DNA of 64,000 nucleotides from Labilibaculum sp. DW002 (GTDB lineage Bacteria > Bacteroidota > Bacteroidia > Bacteroidales > Marinifilaceae). Each line of letters starts with the position of its first letter. Position 1 is the stretch's first letter. The notes under the pieces were generated by a model, which was given only the letters and a program-made list of their open reading frames with translations, was not told the DNA's origin and did not search any database. The DNA lies in the NCBI RefSeq assembly GCF_029029525.1, contig NZ_JAKJSC010000001.1, positions 1,178,001 to 1,242,000 on the forward strand, read 5' to 3'. The position numbers were made by a program, and so were the translations under genes. This document shows, one piece after another, positions 38,587 through 47,731 of this stretch.

Positions 38587-39729
38587 ATGTTCAAATTCCA
38601 AGTCCCTCAAAAATCAGACTTACTACTAGTCTCAATTTTACTAGTATTAAGTATTGTTATTCTATATCTGCCAACTGGTTTTTCTGAAACAGATACAAAT
38701 AATTCTGAGAGAGTAAAAGCCTTGGTTTTGGAAACGGACAACTCTTTAATTGTAGAAACGGGAATTATTAAAACCGGTACACAAAGCCTAAATATCAAAA
38801 TTCTGAATGGACAATTTAAAAACAAGGAATTAAGAGCATTTAATCAACTCGTTGGTAGAATGGAGTTTGATAAATATTTTATTCCAGGCGATAAAACACT
38901 AACGGTATTGAACTTGAGCAAAGATCGATCGCAAATTATTAGCGCCAATGTAATTGATCATTACCGAATTAATATTGAAGCCTTCCTATTGGGTTTATTT
39001 GTAATCTTCTTAATATCATTTGCTGGATGGACAGGCGTAAAGGCAATGCTCTCCTTCCTCTTTACTGGAATCTGTATTTGGAAATTGTTACTTCCTGGAT
39101 TGTTAAAAGGCTATGCTCCTATTCCACTCTCTTTAATAATTGTGGCTCTTTTGACCTCTGCAATTATATTTTTGGTGGCAGGAACAAACAAAAAAGGAAT
39201 CGTTGCCTTTTTAGGTGCCATGAGTGGTATAGCCATTACCTGTTTTATGGCTATTTTATTTGGCACACTATTTAATATTCATGGTGCTATAAAACCATTC
39301 TCAGAAACCTTACTTTATTCAGGCTATTCTTATTTAAATTTAACTGAAATTTTTCTTGCTGGAATCTTCATCTCCTCGTCAGGAGCAGTAATGGATATAT
39401 CGATGGACATAGCAGCTTCGCAGGCTGAAGTATATCAAGCGAACAAAAACATAAGTACAAAAGAATTAAGAGGTTCTGGGTTTGCAGTAGGTAAAGCGGT
39501 AGTTGGAACCATGACTACGACCTTACTGCTTGCTTATTCTGGAGGGTTTTCTGCTCTACTAATGGTATTTATAGCGCAAGGAACACCAATGGTAAATATT
39601 CTAAACCTTAATTATGTATCTGGTGAGATTCTGCACACCCTTGTTGGTAGTTTTGGATTGGTTCTAGTTGCTCCTTTTACGGCAATTATTGGTGCTTGGA
39701 TTTTTACACGAAAAAAAGTGAAGAAATGA
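38587..39729 (+). CDS. YibE/F family membrane protein
   Basis: 380 residues. An N-terminal helix (LLLVSILLVLSIVILYLPTG), a periplasmic beta-rich domain of about 100 residues with GQFKNKELRAFNQLVGRMEF and DKTLTVLNLSKD, then about seven helices typical of YibE/F: AFLLGLFVIFLISFAGWTGV, LSLIIVALLTSAIIFLVAGT, IFLAGIFISSSGAVMDISMD with the conserved SSGAVMDISMDI, and KAVVGTMTTTLLLAYSGGFS. Function is unknown; transport has been suggested for the family. A TACCTTTA -7-like element lies just upstream. Its stop codon sits in the loop of the hairpin that ends the facing gene. Confidence 0.88.
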   Translation: MFKFQVPQKSDLLLVSILLVLSIVILYLPTGFSETDTNNSERVKALVLETDNSLIVETGIIKTGTQSLNIKILNGQFKNKELRAFNQLVGRMEFDKYFIPGDKTLTVLNLSKDRSQIISANVIDHYRINIEAFLLGLFVIFLISFAGWTGVKAMLSFLFTGICIWKLLLPGLLKGYAPIPLSLIIVALLTSAIIFLVAGTNKKGIVAFLGAMSGIAITCFMAILFGTLFNIHGAIKPFSETLLYSGYSYLNLTEIFLAGIFISSSGAVMDISMDIAASQAEVYQANKNISTKELRGSGFAVGKAVVGTMTTTLLLAYSGGFSALLMVFIAQGTPMVNILNLNYVSGEILHTLVGSFGLVLVAPFTAIIGAWIFTRKKVKK

Positions 39730-39737
39730 TTCTTCAC
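39711..39737 (-). terminator. Terminator of the two-CW gene overlapping the yibE/F stop codon
   Basis: Minus strand: GTGAAGAA, loop TCAT, TTCTTCAC, then T7. The plus-strand TGA stop of the yibE/F gene (39727-39729) lies in the loop. Confidence 0.85.
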
Positions 39738-39758
39738 ACATGCTTAGTTTATTAACTT

Positions 39759-40052
39759 CTATTTTATTTTTCTTGTTGATATAATAAAATCTCGCCCCTC
39801 TTCTAAATTTACTTGCTTCAAAAATTTACAATTGATACAATTTGCCAATTTTTGAGAATAATTTCCTGATGCATCTTCTCCTTCACAATACGTGTCTGCA
39901 ACTACCCAGCAAAAGCGGCCTCCGTTGGTTCCATTGTTAAGGCCATCAAAAGTACTTAATTGAGCAGCAGGACAAATTCCAAGCTTAATAGCATTTACAC
40001 CATTTAATTCCCTTCCACAGTTCATTACTTCCCAGCAGTTTTCATTTCCCAT
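39759..40052 (-). CDS. Two-CW domain small protein
   Basis: 97 residues from the ATG at 40052 (MGNENCWEVMNCGRE); an ATG nine bases earlier would add three residues. Cysteines occur in two CW-type blocks: CWEVMNCGRE (Cys6, Cys12) with GICPA, and FCWVVADTYCEG with NCINCKF. This matches the small two-CW domain seen alone or fused to signalling proteins in many bacteria. The cysteines could bind a metal or heme; nothing is proven. It is a solitary, short, soluble gene with its own terminator, facing yibE/F. Confidence 0.75.
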   Translation of the reverse strand: MGNENCWEVMNCGRELNGVNAIKLGICPAAQLSTFDGLNNGTNGGRFCWVVADTYCEGEDASGNYSQKLANCINCKFLKQVNLEEGRDFIISTRKIK

Positions 40053-40446
40053 AACAAGCAAGTGATTTTAACATACCTTATTATTACGCAAAATTTAACC
40101 AATTGTTTTCACCAAGTGCCTTACTAGATCGATAATTTAACTAATTAGAATTGTTCTATAATTCTTCAAAAGAACTAAACAATTATTAAAATTCAAGAAG
40201 TAAGTAACTTAAAACAAAACTAAGTCGATAATAAATCCAGATTCCAATCCTAAAATTATTGGATTCATGACTGTCATGATTTATAGTCAAACTACAAGTT
40301 AGCTTTACCCATTCTAAATATGATCTTACCGAACAATCTCTTAGTCGTGTTTGTCATAAATCCTTACATTTGCTGAACATCTAAGCTATTCGAGTAAGTA
40401 AATTAAGTCTTATAGGCTTGATACGCATTAAATTTCATTCTCAATT
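40053..40446. other. Gene-free gap with a 15-base inverted repeat
   Basis: About 390 AT-rich bases between divergent genes. The only marked structure is TCATGAC-T-GTCATGA (40265-40279), a perfect inverted repeat around one base, possibly an operator. No RNA gene or coding frame was seen. Confidence 0.45.
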
Positions 40447-41568
40447 ATGAGCATCCAAATTGTAGAAGTCCAAAATCAAAGACAACGCAAAGAATTTGTA
40501 AACCTTCCTTTTACATTGTATAAGGACAATGAATTTTGGGTACCTCCTTTTAAATCAGGCGAATTGGAGCTATTAATGCCCGATAAAAATCCTGCTTTTG
40601 ACTTTTGCAAAGCTAAATTTTGGCTTGCCTATGAAAATGGAAAAACGGTTGGACGAATTGGTGCTATCGTTAACAAGTTGAGCATTGAGAAAAGCGGTGA
40701 AAAAATTGGCCGCATCACTCGAATGGAATTCATTGATAAATTTGAAGTTTCTGAAAAACTTTTTTCGATAGCCGAAGAATGGTTAAAGAGCGAAGGAATG
40801 ATTGGTGTGAATGGACCATTGGGCTTTTCGAATTTAGATCACGCTGGTTTGTTAATAGAAGGACAAGAACACCTTCCTTCTATGGCTTCGGACTATCATT
40901 TTGCTTACTATCAAAATCATTTTAAAAGATTGGCTTTTGAGAAAGAAATTGATTGGTTGGAATTCAGAATTAGCCTTCCTGAAGAAACACCAGAAAAAGC
41001 AGGACGTATTGCGGAATTAATTAAGAAAAGATACAGCCTGCAAACGGTTAACTTCACCACTAAAAAAGAACTGGAGCCATATAAAGAGAAGATATTTAAA
41101 GTTTTTAACGATGCCTTTTCTGATCTATTTGGCACATTTAAATTACCTGAAAAACTAATCCGTTTTTACATTGCGAAATATTTTCCAATCTTAAACCCAA
41201 GATACGTTAAAATAATCTTAGACAAGGAAGATAAATTGGTTGGGTTCATTATTGCTTTACCATCTTTATCGAAAGCCCTGCAAAAAGCAAAAGGAAAACT
41301 GTTGCCTTTCGGATGGTGGCATTTACGAAAAGCGTTAAAACATCCAACTGAAATGGATTTAATGCTAACTGGAATTGATCACGACTGTCAGAAATTAGGC
41401 TTTGTCTCGATTCTAATGCATGAGTTATTAAAAACATCGAACAGCGATGGGCTTCGATTTGCTGAAACTACTGGAATGTTAGAAAATAATCATGTTGCCA
41501 TTCAGCTATGGAAATCGTTCGATCACGTTCAACACAAACGCAAGCGTTGCTACCGAAAAATGTTTTAG
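40447..41568 (+). CDS. GNAT-like acyltransferase family protein
   Basis: 373 residues, soluble. The protein belongs to a widespread conserved family with an acyltransferase fold: RKEFVNLPFTLYKDNEFWVP near the start (an FxxhPxxlYxxdpxWVPPh pattern), FWLAYENGKTVGRIGAIVN, a middle GVNGPLGFSNLDHAGLLIEG, and a second half with KLVGFIIALPSLSKALQKAK and a C-terminal ETTGMLENNHVAIQLW typical of GNAT motif B. The substrate is not known; many relatives are labelled hypothetical. It stands alone, 395 bases after the divergent two-CW gene. Confidence 0.78.
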   Translation: MSIQIVEVQNQRQRKEFVNLPFTLYKDNEFWVPPFKSGELELLMPDKNPAFDFCKAKFWLAYENGKTVGRIGAIVNKLSIEKSGEKIGRITRMEFIDKFEVSEKLFSIAEEWLKSEGMIGVNGPLGFSNLDHAGLLIEGQEHLPSMASDYHFAYYQNHFKRLAFEKEIDWLEFRISLPEETPEKAGRIAELIKKRYSLQTVNFTTKKELEPYKEKIFKVFNDAFSDLFGTFKLPEKLIRFYIAKYFPILNPRYVKIILDKEDKLVGFIIALPSLSKALQKAKGKLLPFGWWHLRKALKHPTEMDLMLTGIDHDCQKLGFVSILMHELLKTSNSDGLRFAETTGMLENNHVAIQLWKSFDHVQHKRKRCYRKMF

Positions 41569-41575
41569 CATCGCA

Positions 41576-41607
41576 ATAAAAAAGCGAAGCCTTGGTAGAC
41601 CTCGCTT
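41576..41607 (-). terminator. Terminator of the Cof-type HAD gene
   Basis: Minus strand AAGCGAGGTC ... GGCTTCGCTT, a 10-pair stem with wobbles, then a T5 run, 37 bases after the stop at 41644. The same core recurs at 46650-46678 and 49111-49138. Confidence 0.88.
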
Positions 41608-41643
41608 ATGATACTATTTTAATTCCTTTTGTAATCTACTTGA

Positions 41644-42450
41644 CTAGTTCGCAAGGATATATTTCTCGACCACTTCGGCTACGCCATGGTCATTATTAGA
41701 GGCTACAATAGCATCGGCACGATCGCGAAGTTCTGGTGTCACATTATCTACCCAAACGCCTAATCCAGCGTATTCGACCATTGTTAAATCATTCCCTGCA
41801 TTACCAACAGCCACAATCTCTTCCTGACGAATGCCTAATTTATCAGCCAATCTAGCAATACTTGCTGCTTTATCAATTCCTTTTGGCATCACCTCTAGAA
41901 AGAAAGGCTTCGAAATCGCAACGCTTTTATTCGGCTTCTCTTTTTTTAGTTTCGTTTCAACTTTCTTCAGGTATTCTGGATCTTCTAATAGAATACATTT
42001 TACCGCAGACTCAGTTACGGCAGTTTTAAAACAATCCACTTTGTTAAACTTCATCTGCGTGAGATTAACTTCAACATCGATATACTTAGATGTTGTCTCA
42101 CTAATGATACTATCGGAAGTGTAAGTAATGATATCCAAATTATTGGCCAAAGAAAAATCGTGCAAACCATGAATTTGCTCCTTACTTAAACTCTGCTCAA
42201 AAATTGGAATTTGTTTATTTAGATCGGTAATGATCGCGCCATTATACGAAATAATGTACGAACCGTATTTTTTCAATTCAAGTTCTTCGGCATATTGAAG
42301 CATTGCAGGTGTTGGACGGCCCGAAGCCAAAACAACATATATTCCTTGCTCTTGTGCCTTCATTAGCATCTCTTTATTTCTCTTCGAAATGCTGTAATCA
42401 TCACGCAAAAGCGTATCGTCCAAATCCAGGACTAACATTTTGTATTTCAT
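41644..42450 (-). CDS. Cof-type HAD-IIB family phosphatase
   Basis: 268 residues. HAD motifs: MLVLDLDDTLLRDDYSIS with nucleophile Asp8 and Asp10, VLASGRPTPAMLQYAEELEL (motif II Ser), the C2-type cap from about 85 to 185, KGIDKAASIARLADKLGI with motif III Lys, and VAVGNAGNDLTMVEYAGLGV (motif IV). Cof-type enzymes dephosphorylate sugar phosphates, flavin precursors or similar small molecules; the substrate is unknown here. ATG start at 42450. Single gene with its own terminator. Confidence 0.9.
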   Translation of the reverse strand: MKYKMLVLDLDDTLLRDDYSISKRNKEMLMKAQEQGIYVVLASGRPTPAMLQYAEELELKKYGSYIISYNGAIITDLNKQIPIFEQSLSKEQIHGLHDFSLANNLDIITYTSDSIISETTSKYIDVEVNLTQMKFNKVDCFKTAVTESAVKCILLEDPEYLKKVETKLKKEKPNKSVAISKPFFLEVMPKGIDKAASIARLADKLGIRQEEIVAVGNAGNDLTMVEYAGLGVWVDNVTPELRDRADAIVASNNDHGVAEVVEKYILAN

Positions 42451-42597
42451 CTCTAACTCTTTTCACCATCTCTCCTTCGCAACGCCTCCATCCCCCTCAC
42501 AAGATGACTTCCTAAATCGAGATATTTTAATTTAAGCCTGCGAAAGTAAAAACAATTATTGAGTTCTCCCAAAAATGAATCTTAATTTAATGTAAAC

Positions 42598-43353
42598 TTA
42601 CTTATCTGCTAAAAGCTCACGAAGAAGAACTTGTACTTGTAAATCACCAAAGCCATAAATACTCTCTCTTTTACAAAACTCTTTAAAAACAGGACCAAAC
42701 TCAGTAGTTTGCAAATCTTCTGTAATCTTTTTTAAAGTTTCCTTTGGTCTCCCCAAAGAATTTTCTGATGGTAATCGATCTATTTGGGCATTAACAGCTT
42801 CAAGTACAAAAGGAAAATCACTTTGTAAATCACTCGCAATTCTTCCCATTTTCATCCAATCTTCTTTTTGATAGAATCTCCACAACTGACTCATTTTTTC
42901 TAATGATTCTCCTTTTATTTCGATTCTATTTTCAAAAGCTACCAAAAGCTCTTTTTGATTCATTTTCCCAAAAATGTATTCATTTCCTTTGTTGGGGCGA
43001 ATTAGATATATCCCCTTCTTTTTACCATGTTCATATAATAAATTCAATGTAAACCAGAAGTTCACCTGACAAAACAAATCATCTTCAAACCATAAATTTA
43101 CGTCTGCATTAGAGGGAATAGCGAGCATCTTTTTAATTTCAACAGCTGTTCCCTCATAATAATCTTCTTCGCTAAACATAGCATATTGATTAGAGATAAA
43201 CTTAGCTCTTACTTTCAATAATTCTTCAAGAGTTTCTCCATTCACTGCTCCATCAACCAAACATTCTCTGGCAACAATTCGTTCTCCCTCTAACTCTTTT
43301 GGAAATTGATCTTTTAAACAATCCCCATTTAAAATGTGATACTGATTCTGCAT
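42598..43353 (-). CDS. DUF1835 domain protein
   Basis: 251 residues from the ATG at 43353 (MQNQYHILNGDCLKDQF). The longer frame to 43410 was rejected because it runs through the terminator of the gene upstream. The DUF1835 pattern is clear at the N-terminus: HILNGDCLKDQFPKELEGER with VARECLVDGAVNGETLEELL, then FEDDLFCQVNFWFTLNLL. The C-terminal third carries PSENSLGRPKETLKKITED. The domain occurs in many bacteria with no known activity. Soluble, no signal peptide. It is 45 bases downstream of the SDR terminator. Confidence 0.82.
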   Translation of the reverse strand: MQNQYHILNGDCLKDQFPKELEGERIVARECLVDGAVNGETLEELLKVRAKFISNQYAMFSEEDYYEGTAVEIKKMLAIPSNADVNLWFEDDLFCQVNFWFTLNLLYEHGKKKGIYLIRPNKGNEYIFGKMNQKELLVAFENRIEIKGESLEKMSQLWRFYQKEDWMKMGRIASDLQSDFPFVLEAVNAQIDRLPSENSLGRPKETLKKITEDLQTTEFGPVFKEFCKRESIYGFGDLQVQVLLRELLADK

Positions 43354-43397
43354 ATTATACAAAGCTTGATTAATTGAAGACAAGATAATTAAAATGC

Positions 43398-43423
43398 AAA
43401 AACGGAGCATCCCATATACTCCG
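43398..43423 (-). terminator. Terminator of the SDR gene
   Basis: Minus strand CGGAG ... CTCCG stem (inner AT/AT pairs possible) followed by T5. It lies between the SDR stop (43480) and the DUF1835 ATG (43353). Confidence 0.7.
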
Positions 43424-43479
43424 CTTTTCCTTACAAATCAATTAAAAAAAAATAATCAATTAATCTCCATTTTTCGTTT

Positions 43480-44361
43480 CTAACTCACCTTTTCTGCTGG
43501 TCCATCTAAGCTCAGAATATCCATCGACTCCAAAATTGTTTTGCGAAGTGGTTCTACGGCATCATTTATCGACTGCGCACCAAAATCCAAGCCTACAATA
43601 TTACGCAAAGGACGAGTTCCAGCAGGCATATCTATTAATCTTTCAAAAGTTTCGACAACAAGCATCGGATCCGTAGGACTACCGCCTTGCTCGTAAATTT
43701 CTTTCACTTGATTTTTAAAGCCCTCGTAAAAGTCATGTACGTGCTGATAGGCTTGTTTCAACTCCTCATCATCTGGAATGATAATGTTGTCCAGAAATTT
43801 AGTTGAGAAAGGACCTGGTTCCACTAAAACAACATCTATACCTAAAGGAGCTAATTCGTAACGCATGGATTCGCTCATACCTTCCAAACCCCATTTACTT
43901 GCGTGATAAATTCCAAAAGCTGGAAAAGCACATCGACCTGCAACAGAGCTAAGTTGAATAATCAATCCTGATTTTTTGGCACGCATTCTAGGTAAAACGG
44001 CTTTTGCTACACGCAAGGTTCCTACAATATTTAAATTTAATTGATCCAAACACTCCTCTGCGGAAAATGATTCCACAGGTCCGCCAAATCCTAAACCTGC
44101 ATTATTAATCAACACATCCATGACAGGTAATTGGCTCAATGCAGAATTGACACTTTCATCCAAAAGGACATCCATTTCAATAAGATCAATTTTAACTCCT
44201 TTTACGTTAGCGAAATCTCTTAATTGTTTTGCTGGCTCACTATTTCGACCATTTATATTACGCATGCTTGCAAATATATGATGTCCTTTAACGGCAAGGT
44301 ATTTTGCAGAATCAAACCCAAATCCTGAACTACATCCAGTAATTAATATCTTTTTCATCAT
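43480..44361 (-). CDS. Short-chain dehydrogenase/reductase
   Basis: 293 residues from the ATG at 44361 (a second ATG follows directly; the TTG six bases earlier was not used). Classical SDR features: ILITGCSSGFGFDSAKYLA (TGxxxGxG cofactor loop, about 6-24), DVLINNAGLGFGGP (NNAG), IIQLSSVAGRCAFPAFGIYHASKWGLEGM with the catalytic Ser, Tyr and Lys (YxxxK), and VVLVEPGPFSTKFL. It oxidises or reduces a carbonyl/alcohol with NAD(P)(H); substrate unknown. Followed by a terminator. Confidence 0.92.
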   Translation of the reverse strand: MMKKILITGCSSGFGFDSAKYLAVKGHHIFASMRNINGRNSEPAKQLRDFANVKGVKIDLIEMDVLLDESVNSALSQLPVMDVLINNAGLGFGGPVESFSAEECLDQLNLNIVGTLRVAKAVLPRMRAKKSGLIIQLSSVAGRCAFPAFGIYHASKWGLEGMSESMRYELAPLGIDVVLVEPGPFSTKFLDNIIIPDDEELKQAYQHVHDFYEGFKNQVKEIYEQGGSPTDPMLVVETFERLIDMPAGTRPLRNIVGLDFGAQSINDAVEPLRKTILESMDILSLDGPAEKVS

Positions 44362-44367
44362 CCTCAA

Positions 44368-44735
44368 TTTTATACTTGTTTTATTTCTTCTGATTGTATT
44401 CTTCCCATCTCCTTGTTCCGCTAAAAAGAGGTCAACAAATGGTAAATACGGTAGTACTTATATCTTAACGGAGAGAACTATACTTCAATGGAGAAAAGCC
44501 AAATTGGTGGTGACCTTAACGATTTTCAATTTCTTCAAGCTTATCTAATGTAAAAAGATTCTAAATAAAGCGCAAGTATATTGTCATCATCCAAAAAATA
44601 GGGACAATTAGAATTAAAGCGTAAACAAGCCATCCAGCTAGAGGTAATAGGCCAATCACTATTTTTAAAAGATAAACTGATAGTCTGAATATAAATAGGG
44701 AAAGAATTCCCTGTTCGGGGATTTGTTAAAGGAAA
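44368..44735. other. Gap holding a short hydrophobic reading frame, perhaps a gene remnant
   Basis: Between the SDR start and the terminator of the serine hydrolase gene. On the minus strand 44725-44561 reads as a 54-residue, strongly hydrophobic peptide (VYLLKIVIGLLPLAGWLVYA, ALILIVPIFWMMTIYLRFI) ending in TAG, but there is no ATG; the only starts are a GTG at 44659 or non-standard codons. It may be the end of a lost membrane-protein gene. The rest of the gap must carry the SDR promoter, which I could not place. Confidence 0.35.
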
Positions 44736-44777
44736 TTAAACAAAACGACGAAACTTCTGATCTGAAGCTTCGTCGTT
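44736..44777 (-). terminator. Terminator of the serine hydrolase gene
   Basis: Minus strand AACGACGAAGCTTC ... GAAGTTTCGTCGTT, a 14-pair stem with one G-T pair and a 6-base loop, then TTGTTT. Confidence 0.9.
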
Positions 44778-44839
44778 CCAATTTTTGAAATGTATTTCCC
44801 TAAGGTCTTTGATAATTTTTTAAATCACAAATATCAACT

Positions 44840-46525
44840 TTATCCGATTACCCTTCTTCTATTTTTTATTCTCCTAATTCGTAATAGTATCAACACAAAT
44901 AACACCAACAAAAAAGGATACCATTGCTGATATATGCATAAATTCCTATTCCCCTTTACTCTTGTTAGGTCCAAATCCTGGAAATCGAAGCTAAAATCAA
45001 TATTTGGGGAGATCCCCTTCATTTTAATGGAGATTGCTTTGCCTTCCTCATCCAGATTAAAAGTTGCAAAAGCATCGCAATTCATATCTCTGTAATCCCA
45101 CTTAATGGCAAAAGTTGTGGCTTTGTAAAAATACATGCTACCTGCTAGTTTAGGCGATCGAAGAGCTTTAATCATCAACTTTCCATCCTTCTCGAATACC
45201 TCCATTTTCCCAAACCATTTGTCTTCGAAAGTTCCGGTATACTTCTCAATATCTAATTTCTTTGGTTTTGCTAATTCTACTGTTTCCCAAACCGCATTTA
45301 CAATAGAATCTACCTTGGTGTTGGTTCCCTTCAATTTTTCCGAAGCAAAGGCATTCCAATCCATTGCTTCAACACCAAGATAGGAGTCGATAATGGCTTG
45401 TGCAAGGGTAAAGTACGTATAACCTCCCGGTAAGGTGTTGGTTAATACTGCAAGGCCCAAATCCAACTCAGGAATCAACAGCGTTTTTGAAAGCATGCCT
45501 GGTAATCCACCTGTGTGACTGATGATGGTATATCCTTTGTAATCTTCAATTACCCATCCCAGGCCATATGCTTTATAGTGGTTTTGATATCTCTTACTTC
45601 CTCTTGCCGAAAAACTCATCATGGTATGTGCTTTCCACATTTCACGCTGGCGATCCTCCGAGAACAATTCATTTTCTAATTCCTTACCATATTTGCCGGC
45701 ATTCAATTGTACCAACAACCAATTGCTTAGATCTTTTACACTGGAATTGATTCCTCCGGCGGCATCGGTCAAGGAACTTGCGTAAGGAGCAACCTGAACC
45801 AAATCTCCATGCTCCGATGAATGAGGAAATGCAATGTTATTTTTGCCTTGCAACCTCTCCTGCGATCCTACTGATCTTTCCATTCCAAGAGGTTTCAGAA
45901 TTCTGCTTTCCACAAATTCTGCCCAGCTTTTTCCACTTATTCGGTGAATGATTTCTCCTGCTACGACGTACAACATGTTGTCATAGTCGTATTTGGTTCT
46001 AAAACCGGATACCGGTTTCTGATGCTGAAAACTTTTTAATATATCATCAATAGTGTAATCGCCACCATCAGGGAATATCATTAGATCTCCTGCTCCTAAA
46101 CCTAAGCCACTACGATGGCACAACAAATCTTCAACTGTAAAGTTTTCGCGAACATAGGAGTTGTACATGGTAAATTCCGGGATGTGATCTACCACCTTAT
46201 CCATCCAATTTAATTTTTTCTCATCTACTAAAATGGCAAGAGCTGCTGCTGTAAAAGCTTTGCTGTTTGATGCTATGGCAAACAAGGTATTTTCATCAAT
46301 CGCTTCTTTGCTTTCGATTGAGGCGTAACCGTATCCTTTGGCATGAATCAACTTCCCATCTTTTACTACAGACACTGCAAGTCCAGCCATTGGAAAAAGA
46401 TCCAAGGCTTTGTTGACAATGGAATCAATCTGATTGCTCGATAATCCTTGTGCTTTTGTGTTTAGATTAAAAAGACTAATTAGCAGAATCAAAAATAAGC
46501 TTAGTGCTTTTGTTGTTTTCGACAT
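44840..46525 (-). CDS. Secreted serine hydrolase, class C beta-lactamase / penicillin-binding-protein-like
   Basis: 561 residues. Signal peptide (LSLFLILLISLFNLNTKAQG), then the beta-lactamase-like domain: TLFAIASNSKAFTAAALAIL with the SxxK nucleophile (Ser-Asn-Ser-Lys), a YDN triad member in KYDYDNMLYVVAGEI, and the third motif YTIISHTGGLPGMLSK. About residue 400 on comes a second, lipocalin-like beta domain (YTGTFEDKWFGKMEVFEKDG) found in related esterases, and a C-terminal membrane helix (QWYPFLLVLFVLILLRIRR). Substrate could be a peptide, D-amino-acid ester or beta-lactam. Single gene with terminator. Confidence 0.88.
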   Translation of the reverse strand: MSKTTKALSLFLILLISLFNLNTKAQGLSSNQIDSIVNKALDLFPMAGLAVSVVKDGKLIHAKGYGYASIESKEAIDENTLFAIASNSKAFTAAALAILVDEKKLNWMDKVVDHIPEFTMYNSYVRENFTVEDLLCHRSGLGLGAGDLMIFPDGGDYTIDDILKSFQHQKPVSGFRTKYDYDNMLYVVAGEIIHRISGKSWAEFVESRILKPLGMERSVGSQERLQGKNNIAFPHSSEHGDLVQVAPYASSLTDAAGGINSSVKDLSNWLLVQLNAGKYGKELENELFSEDRQREMWKAHTMMSFSARGSKRYQNHYKAYGLGWVIEDYKGYTIISHTGGLPGMLSKTLLIPELDLGLAVLTNTLPGGYTYFTLAQAIIDSYLGVEAMDWNAFASEKLKGTNTKVDSIVNAVWETVELAKPKKLDIEKYTGTFEDKWFGKMEVFEKDGKLMIKALRSPKLAGSMYFYKATTFAIKWDYRDMNCDAFATFNLDEEGKAISIKMKGISPNIDFSFDFQDLDLTRVKGNRNLCIYQQWYPFLLVLFVLILLRIRRIKNRRRVIG

Positions 46526-46649
46526 GTTACGAGGTTTAGTATGCGTTAATTTAGTGGTATTGAGAGGAATTATCCATCATTAGATAATTGGATTATTTTC
46601 AAATATAATTCAGATCAAATTAATAGTCAAATCTTTTACCAAAGGATAC

Positions 46650-46678
46650 AAAAAAGCGAAGCCCATTGAACCTCGCTT
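46650..46678 (-). terminator. Terminator of the phosphoesterase/DUF1566 operon
   Basis: Minus strand AAGCGAGG ... CTTCGCTT followed by T-rich sequence, 28 bases after the stop at 46706. Same core as at 41576-41607. Confidence 0.88.
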
Positions 46679-46705
46679 AAAATATTTTCAGACCGATTAA
46701 AACAA

Positions 46706-47707
46706 TCAATTTCGAACTTGTTTGTATTCAATTATAGCAGAAGTAGTCTCGTACTTCACACTTGTTCCTTCCATTGTACGTTCTTTCCAAGTTATGCTAA
46801 CATCAAGGTCTAAAGCCGATTCACCACTAATTTCAACAAGTGCATATCCGTGCTCCTCTCTATGACACTTGGGCGTTACAGTATAAGGATCATTCTCTCC
46901 ATTGTACTTGTATTTAGGCATCAACCAGCCTCCTCCTCCTCCAACTAAGCATTGATAAATATCGTTTTCCACATTGCCATCTCCATCATCAATTTGAGTC
47001 GCATCAAAGAAATGATCGTGTCCACAAAAATAGGTTTTAACACCTGCTTCGATCAAGCTATTCCAAAACGCATTTCGTTCTGTAGGAAAATCATCAAGAC
47101 AATCGGAATGAAATACTTTAAAAGCAGCCTCGTGTCCAAAAACAAAAACATGTGCTTGTTCATTTGCAGCAAGTTCCTGATTTAACCAATTTTGATTCAC
47201 TTTATGAATGTTTACATATTGGTCGAGCCCGATGAACATTGCATTCTTGTGTTCGAATGAATAGCTAAGATTAATTTCACCTTCAGGGCCGTTTTGTGGT
47301 AAAGCTTTTGCACTTGTAAATATCTTGTTCCAAACGGCAATGTTATCCCTTGCATCATCTTCATGATTTCCGCGAACCGGATAAATACCTATTCCCTTTT
47401 CATACAAAGGAGTAAAAACTTCCATCCACATATTTAGTTCGGCTTCCAATTCTGCTGAGCTAGTTTTTTTTCCTCCCTGAACCAGATCACCACAAACTAA
47501 GATTAAGTCGATGCCATCTTCAATAAAGTAAGGAATCATCTCTTTTATGGTATCTGAATTGTTGGTTACATGTGTATCTCCAACAACTGCAAACTTCCAA
47601 GATATATCTGTATCATTTTCTTCTACACTTGTACTTGTGGAATCTTTCTCGCAAGCAAAAACAAACGGTACAAATAAAAGCAAGAGCAAACTTTTTAGCT
47701 TATTCAT
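46706..47707 (-). CDS. Lipoprotein metallophosphoesterase
   Basis: 333 residues. The start is a lipoprotein signal (LKSLLLLLFVPFVFACEKDS, Cys about 19). The calcineurin-like phosphoesterase motifs follow: WKFAVVGDTHVTNNSD, IDLILVCGDLVQGG, IYPVRGNHEDDARD, VFVFGHEAAFKV and TYFCGHDHFFDA, so the metal site is complete. It is an extracytoplasmic phosphoesterase, probably surface or periplasmic, of the purple acid phosphatase-like group. It lies 24 bases after the DUF1566 gene and is followed by a terminator, so the two make a two-gene operon. Confidence 0.88.
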   Translation of the reverse strand: MNKLKSLLLLLFVPFVFACEKDSTSTSVEENDTDISWKFAVVGDTHVTNNSDTIKEMIPYFIEDGIDLILVCGDLVQGGKKTSSAELEAELNMWMEVFTPLYEKGIGIYPVRGNHEDDARDNIAVWNKIFTSAKALPQNGPEGEINLSYSFEHKNAMFIGLDQYVNIHKVNQNWLNQELAANEQAHVFVFGHEAAFKVFHSDCLDDFPTERNAFWNSLIEAGVKTYFCGHDHFFDATQIDDGDGNVENDIYQCLVGGGGGWLMPKYKYNGENDPYTVTPKCHREEHGYALVEISGESALDLDVSITWKERTMEGTSVKYETTSAIIEYKQVRN

Positions 47708-47731
47708 ATTTGGGTAGATTTTTAGGGCCTT

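Noticed and set aside
43354-43410. Longer N-terminus for the DUF1835 protein
   Set aside because: It runs through the terminator of the SDR gene and has an unlikely composition; the ATG at 43353 starts right at the domain.
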